Source: Marinobacterium sp. xm-d-530
GTDB taxonomy: Bacteria > Pseudomonadota > Gammaproteobacteria > Pseudomonadales > Balneatricaceae
Assembly: GCA_949499045.1 (NCBI GenBank)
Contig: CATEEE010000079.1
Location: 1 to 8,672 of the forward strand
Reading direction: 5' to 3'
Length of the DNA stretch: 8,672 nucleotides
Positions 6,296 to 8,672 of this stretch are shown piece after piece; the first letter of the stretch is position 1; each line of letters opens with the position of its first letter. A program made the position numbers and the translations under genes. Below the pieces are notes generated by a model, which saw only the letters and a list, made by a program, of their open reading frames with translations, was not told the DNA's origin and did not search any database.

Positions 6296-6729
6296 TAGAG
6301 TTGTTCCTCATATCCGCGATTAGCCAACTGATCGGCTCGTTCATTACCTGGATCGCCACTGTGGCCTTTGACCCATCGCCACTCAATTTCATGTTGTTGC
6401 GTCGCCTGATGTAGTCGCTGCCAAAGTTCGGCATTTTTAACAGGTTTACCCTGGGAGTTTTTCCAGTTACGTTTCATCCAGCCATGGATCCACTCTGTGA
6501 TCCCTTTGCGCAGATACTCTGAATCGGTGTATAGAATCACTTTAGAGGGGCGCTTTAAACACTCTAGCGATTCAATCGCAGCCATGATCTCCATGCGATT
6601 GTTCGTGGTTTCATGCTCACCGCCCCACATCTCTTTTTCAGCACCGCCATAACTCAACAGCGCACCCCACCCACCAGGCCCAGGATTACCCTTGCAGGCC
6701 CCATCGGTATATATCGTGACTACTTTCAA
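6295..6729 (-). CDS. rnhA: Ribonuclease HI
   Basis: This 144-residue enzyme cuts the RNA strand of RNA/DNA hybrids (R-loops, Okazaki primers). The active-site carboxylates are all present: Asp9 (YTDGACKGNPGPGGWGA), Glu47 (TTNNRMEIMAA), Asp69 (LYTDSEYL) and Asp133 (NERADQLA), with His123 in VKGHSGDPGNE. The basic protrusion WIHGWMKRNWK is also there. It is about 11 residues shorter at the C-terminus than the 155-residue E. coli enzyme, which is common. The start codon is TTG at 6729-6727. An in-frame TAA lies six bases upstream (6735-6733) and the next methionine is residue 34, past the first catalytic Asp, so TTG is the only reasonable start. The TTG overlaps the TGA of the upstream methyltransferase gene by four bases (TTGA). 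An AAGG about 11 bases upstream may serve as a ribosome site. Confidence 0.97.
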   Translation of the reverse strand: MKVVTIYTDGACKGNPGPGGWGALLSYGGAEKEMWGGEHETTNNRMEIMAAIESLECLKRPSKVILYTDSEYLRKGITEWIHGWMKRNWKNSQGKPVKNAELWQRLHQATQQHEIEWRWVKGHSGDPGNERADQLANRGYEEQL

Positions 6730-7493
6730 CTCTTATTTCGCCTTACACCAGCACTTGTTGCTTTAGATTCTATCACTTGTAACTTGCCAAGTAGACGACG
6801 ATTCCACTGCGGCTGCAGTGGCGTCAGTCCCGCAACATCTTTTCTAGCGGTTAGTGTGAAAAGATTGCCCGATTTTATCGGCAACGCCTTAATTATATTG
6901 GCTAGTGGCCAAACCCGCTGTCGCCACTGGTTACTCTCCAGAGGATAGTTAAACTCTTTAGAGTCACCGCCCAACGATGAGAGCTGAAGCAATTTAAACC
7001 AGTCGCCCAGACGGTGTTGTGAGATAAATTGGGCACTCCAAGGTGCACTCTGTTTTCTCTTAAAATGAGAGTGCAATCCTAACCAAGAGGTCGGATTAAA
7101 ACCCAACATAATCAGGTGCCCACCAGGACGCAGTATGCGAGCAGCCTCACGAATGACTTGGTGTGGATCCGCAGAAAACTCATGGGCATGATGCAACACC
7201 AAAATATCAATGACAGCCGACTGCACTGGCAACTCTTCTGGCGTTGCTATTAATGTCCGCTCCTCCATACCCAACTCCACCCTTGGAGCAACCAATACAG
7301 CATGCTGAGCTCTGGCACTATCACACAGCCACTGACGACCGTCTAAAGTAACTTGTAAAAGACGACTGCCCTGCACAGACAGCAAGGCACGCTCTATCAT
7401 CTGACGTTCTTGTGCCAGAAACTGCTGACCCAAATCTGTGTCGTACCAAGCTTGCAGTTCACTGACAGCGTTCAAATCAGTCACACTACTCAT
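6726..7493 (-). CDS. YafS-like class I SAM-dependent methyltransferase family protein
   Basis: This 255-residue protein has the second half of a Methyltransf_11 Rossmann fold. It shows TPEELPVQSAVIDILVL (84-100) with the acidic Asp96 strand, HHAHEFSADPHQVIREAARI, RPGGHLIMLGFNPTSW (122-137), and a basic, non-conserved tail. The GFNP..W/F.GL segment and the position next to gloB and rnhA match E. coli YafS and its Pseudomonas relatives, which have no established substrate. The glycine-rich SAM motif I (normally D.G.G.G) is absent: the equivalent strand reads RLLQVTLDGRQWL at 44-56. This is seen in the YafS group as well, so methyltransferase activity should not be assumed. It is the first gene of the rnhA-dnaQ operon. 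An AAGG eight bases before the ATG is the likely ribosome site, and its TGA overlaps the rnhA TTG start. Confidence 0.82.
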   Translation of the reverse strand: MSSVTDLNAVSELQAWYDTDLGQQFLAQERQMIERALLSVQGSRLLQVTLDGRQWLCDSARAQHAVLVAPRVELGMEERTLIATPEELPVQSAVIDILVLHHAHEFSADPHQVIREAARILRPGGHLIMLGFNPTSWLGLHSHFKRKQSAPWSAQFISQHRLGDWFKLLQLSSLGGDSKEFNYPLESNQWRQRVWPLANIIKALPIKSGNLFTLTARKDVAGLTPLQPQWNRRLLGKLQVIESKATSAGVRRNKS

Positions 7494-7528
7494 TGCTTCA
7501 CCTTCATAGGAGGTTCTCTTTGATCCTT

Positions 7529-7557
7529 ATTCTAGGTAACCTGAGAGTAAATTTCAG
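7529..7557 (-). promoter_or_regulatory. Candidate sigma70 promoter for the yafS-like/rnhA/dnaQ operon
   Basis: On the minus strand, CTGAAA (7557-7552) and TAGAAT (7534-7529) are separated by exactly 17 bases. They match the -35 and -10 consensus in four and five of six positions. Transcription would start near 7522, about 29 bases before the methyltransferase ATG. The spacer contains the near-palindrome AGGT-A-ACCT (7534-7542), a possible operator half-site pair but too short to claim. No comparable promoter for gloB is evident on the other strand of this 78-base gap. Confidence 0.45.
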
Positions 7558-7561
7558 CTTT

Positions 7562-7565
7562 GGAG
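7562..7565 (+). promoter_or_regulatory. Ribosome binding site that sets the gloB start at ATG 7572
   Basis: GGAG at 7562-7565 sits six bases before the ATG at 7572. The frame is open further up to a TTG at 7560, but that TTG overlaps this site and has no well-placed one of its own. GloB proteins start within a residue or two of the conserved P.F.DNY segment, which also favours 7572. Confidence 0.75.
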
Positions 7566-7571
7566 TTCACG

Positions 7572-8345
7572 ATGTTTAAGCTAACCCCTCTTGCGGCATT
7601 TGACGATAACTATATATGGGTCATCGAATCAGCCAAGGATTCATCCATTGCAGTGGTCGATCCAGGTGATGCGGCTGTGGTAGAGCACTATCTGGCTCAA
7701 TCCAACAAAACATTAGCCGCTGTTTTAATCACTCATCACCACCGAGATCATACCGGAGGTGTAGAGCAGTTAAAGAGTCGATACTCAGTCCCTGTTTACG
7801 GCTCATCCAAGTCAAAATTTCCCGGAGTGACGCACTCACTGTCTGATGGTGATTCAATTCAGCTGTTTGAGGAAACGCTGAGTATCAAAGCCGTCCCTGC
7901 ACACACACTGGATCATATCGCCTACCTAGTTAACGGAGACACGCCACAACTATTCTGTGGTGACACACTGTTTTTAGCCGGTTGTGGGCGTCTATTCGAG
8001 GGGACTGCAGATCAAATGCAACAAGCAATGGATTACTTTGCAAGCTTACCCGACTCCACCAAAGTCTACTGCACACATGAGTACTCTCTAGCGAACCTGG
8101 CCTTTGCCAAAGCGGCAGATCCAACAAACAGCGAGATAGACAACACGACCACTCAATGCAAACAACTTAGAGCCGACAACCAACCGACACTGCCCAGCAA
8201 CATCGGATTGGAGCGCAAAATAAATCCCTACATGCGAACACACGAAGCGGCGTTGATTCAGAGCGCCAGCCAGTATAAAAATCAAACCCTCTCGGCTGGA
8301 GTCGAGACCTTGGCGGCACTTCGAGAGTGGAAAAACAGCTTCTAA
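7572..8345 (+). CDS. gloB: Hydroxyacylglutathione hydrolase (glyoxalase II)
   Basis: This 257-residue metallo-beta-lactamase-fold enzyme hydrolyses S-lactoylglutathione to D-lactate and glutathione, the second step of methylglyoxal detoxification. It begins MFKLTPLAAFDDNYIWVIE, as GloB proteins do. The binuclear metal site is complete: THHHRDH gives His55, His57, Asp59 and His60, with His111 (AHTLDH), Asp131 (FCGDTLF) and His169 (CTHEY). CGRLFEGT (138-145) contains the glyoxalase II substrate loop. The C-terminal glutathione-binding domain is present (LPSNIGLERKINPYMR), with the lysine and arginine that contact substrate. The first metal histidine after the core sits in PAHTLDH, where many family members have PGHTLGH. 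It is divergent from the yafS-like/rnhA/dnaQ operon. No clear terminator is seen after it. Confidence 0.97.
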   Translation: MFKLTPLAAFDDNYIWVIESAKDSSIAVVDPGDAAVVEHYLAQSNKTLAAVLITHHHRDHTGGVEQLKSRYSVPVYGSSKSKFPGVTHSLSDGDSIQLFEETLSIKAVPAHTLDHIAYLVNGDTPQLFCGDTLFLAGCGRLFEGTADQMQQAMDYFASLPDSTKVYCTHEYSLANLAFAKAADPTNSEIDNTTTQCKQLRADNQPTLPSNIGLERKINPYMRTHEAALIQSASQYKNQTLSAGVETLAALREWKNSF

Positions 8346-8396
8346 ATAGTGATCTATGAACTGGACTTTTTATTCCTTAACAGAAAATTAATGAAA

Positions 8397-8425
8397 TTGA
8401 CCCAATAGCCCCTCACAGGTAGAAT
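8397..8425 (+). promoter_or_regulatory. Sigma70-type promoter of the downstream lipoprotein gene
   Basis: TTGACC (8397-8402) and TAGAAT (8420-8425) each match their consensus in five of six positions, with the ideal 17-base spacer. A transcript starting near 8432 would have a leader of about 35 bases before the ATG at 8467. This is the best promoter in the window. It implies that the lipoprotein gene is transcribed independently of gloB. Confidence 0.7.
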
Positions 8426-8466
8426 TGCGGCTTTAAATTTTCGGTACAAATGTCCAGAAAGGCACT

Positions 8467-8672
8467 ATGGCAAAGTTGAAATCGACACTGATGGTTGGCG
8501 CCCTTGCAATCACCCTTGCAGGCTGTCAGACCGTTGCGAAACAACAGAGTGCGCAGCAAAGCCCAATCGAGCCTGTGCAGGTACTAGAGAGCGAACCCGT
8601 TCTTGTTCAGCGTACCGAACCCAAAGTTAAGCCTGAGTGGGATGAAGCCCCGATTAAATCGGTGCTTCTTGA
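8467..8672 (+). CDS. Outer-membrane lipoprotein, 5' end (partial), probably lytic transglycosylase MltD
   Basis: The frame runs from ATG 8467 to the window edge, giving 68 complete codons. The N-terminus is a type II signal peptide: basic MAKLKS, a hydrophobic core MVGALAIT, and the lipobox LAGC with the lipidated Cys20. Residue +2 after the cysteine is Gln, not Asp, so the Lol system should send it to the outer membrane. The next 40 or so residues are a low-complexity linker rich in Q, E, P and V, with no catalytic domain yet visible. The assignment to MltD, which cleaves peptidoglycan, rests only on synteny, since mltD neighbours gloB in Pseudomonas and E. coli. Another lipoprotein cannot be ruled out. 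AAAGG at 8458-8462, four bases before the ATG, is the ribosome site. Confidence 0.7.
   Translation, partial: MAKLKSTLMVGALAITLAGCQTVAKQQSAQQSPIEPVQVLESEPVLVQRTEPKVKPEWDEAPIKSVLL

Noticed and set aside
7490..7507. Five-codon upstream frame (MKVKQ) on the minus strand whose TGA overlaps the methyltransferase ATG as ATGA
   Set aside because: It has no ribosome site of its own, and its body is simply the Shine-Dalgarno region of the real gene. A frame this short is expected by chance.
7560..7571. Four-residue longer gloB start at TTG 7560
   Set aside because: The GGAG at 7562-7565 would then lie inside the gene, and family members begin close to the Met encoded at 7572.
8346..8396. Terminator for gloB before the lipoprotein promoter
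   Set aside because: CTTTTTATT near 8367 follows only very short, poor stems. I could not find a hairpin of convincing length.

Overview
The window looks like a chromosomal, housekeeping stretch of a gammaproteobacterium with roughly balanced base composition. ProRS, DnaQ, RNase HI and GloB are all of the proteobacterial type. The order gloB / yafS-like methyltransferase / rnhA / dnaQ, with a lipoprotein gene (probably mltD) beyond gloB, is a known gammaproteobacterial neighbourhood (compare Escherichia coli and Pseudomonas). A marine Oceanospirillales- or Pseudomonadales-like organism would fit, but genus cannot be read from the sequence. I see no phage, insertion sequence, CRISPR array, tRNA or rRNA.

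Layout. Positions 1-213 hold the 3' end of a MaoC/PhaJ-type hydratase gene, followed by a terminator (222-266). Next is a stand-alone DUF523 (TudS-like) gene at 364-849 and a strong hairpin terminator at 873-908. A tight plus-strand run follows: proS (929), a YfgD-type ArsC-like protein (2660), a WrbA-like flavoprotein (3006), a DUF2069 membrane protein (3595), and a cysteine desulfurase fused to a SufE/CsdE sulfur acceptor (3969-5588). Gaps in this run are 12, 1 and 10 bases, then a 1-base TGATG overlap, so it probably forms one operon.

It meets, tail to tail with a 10-base overlap, a minus-strand operon that reads from 7493 down to 5579: yafS-like methyltransferase, rnhA, dnaQ. These are joined by a 4-base TTGA overlap and a 1-base TAATG overlap. 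gloB (7572-8345) diverges from this operon across a 78-base gap that carries a candidate minus-strand promoter. The window ends in the 5' part of a lipoprotein gene (8467 onward) with a good sigma70-type promoter at 8397-8425.

How the genes fit together: the plus-strand run joins translation (ProRS) with thiol, flavin and sulfur chemistry (ArsC-like, WrbA, desulfurase-acceptor fusion). The minus-strand run holds DNA replication fidelity (epsilon proofreading) and RNA/DNA hybrid removal (RNase HI). The most unusual item is the desulfurase-SufE fusion, which also departs from the usual sequence next to the PLP-stacking histidine. I did not find a clearly undescribed system. The findings are mainly gene fusion, overlap, start-codon and leader-region observations.
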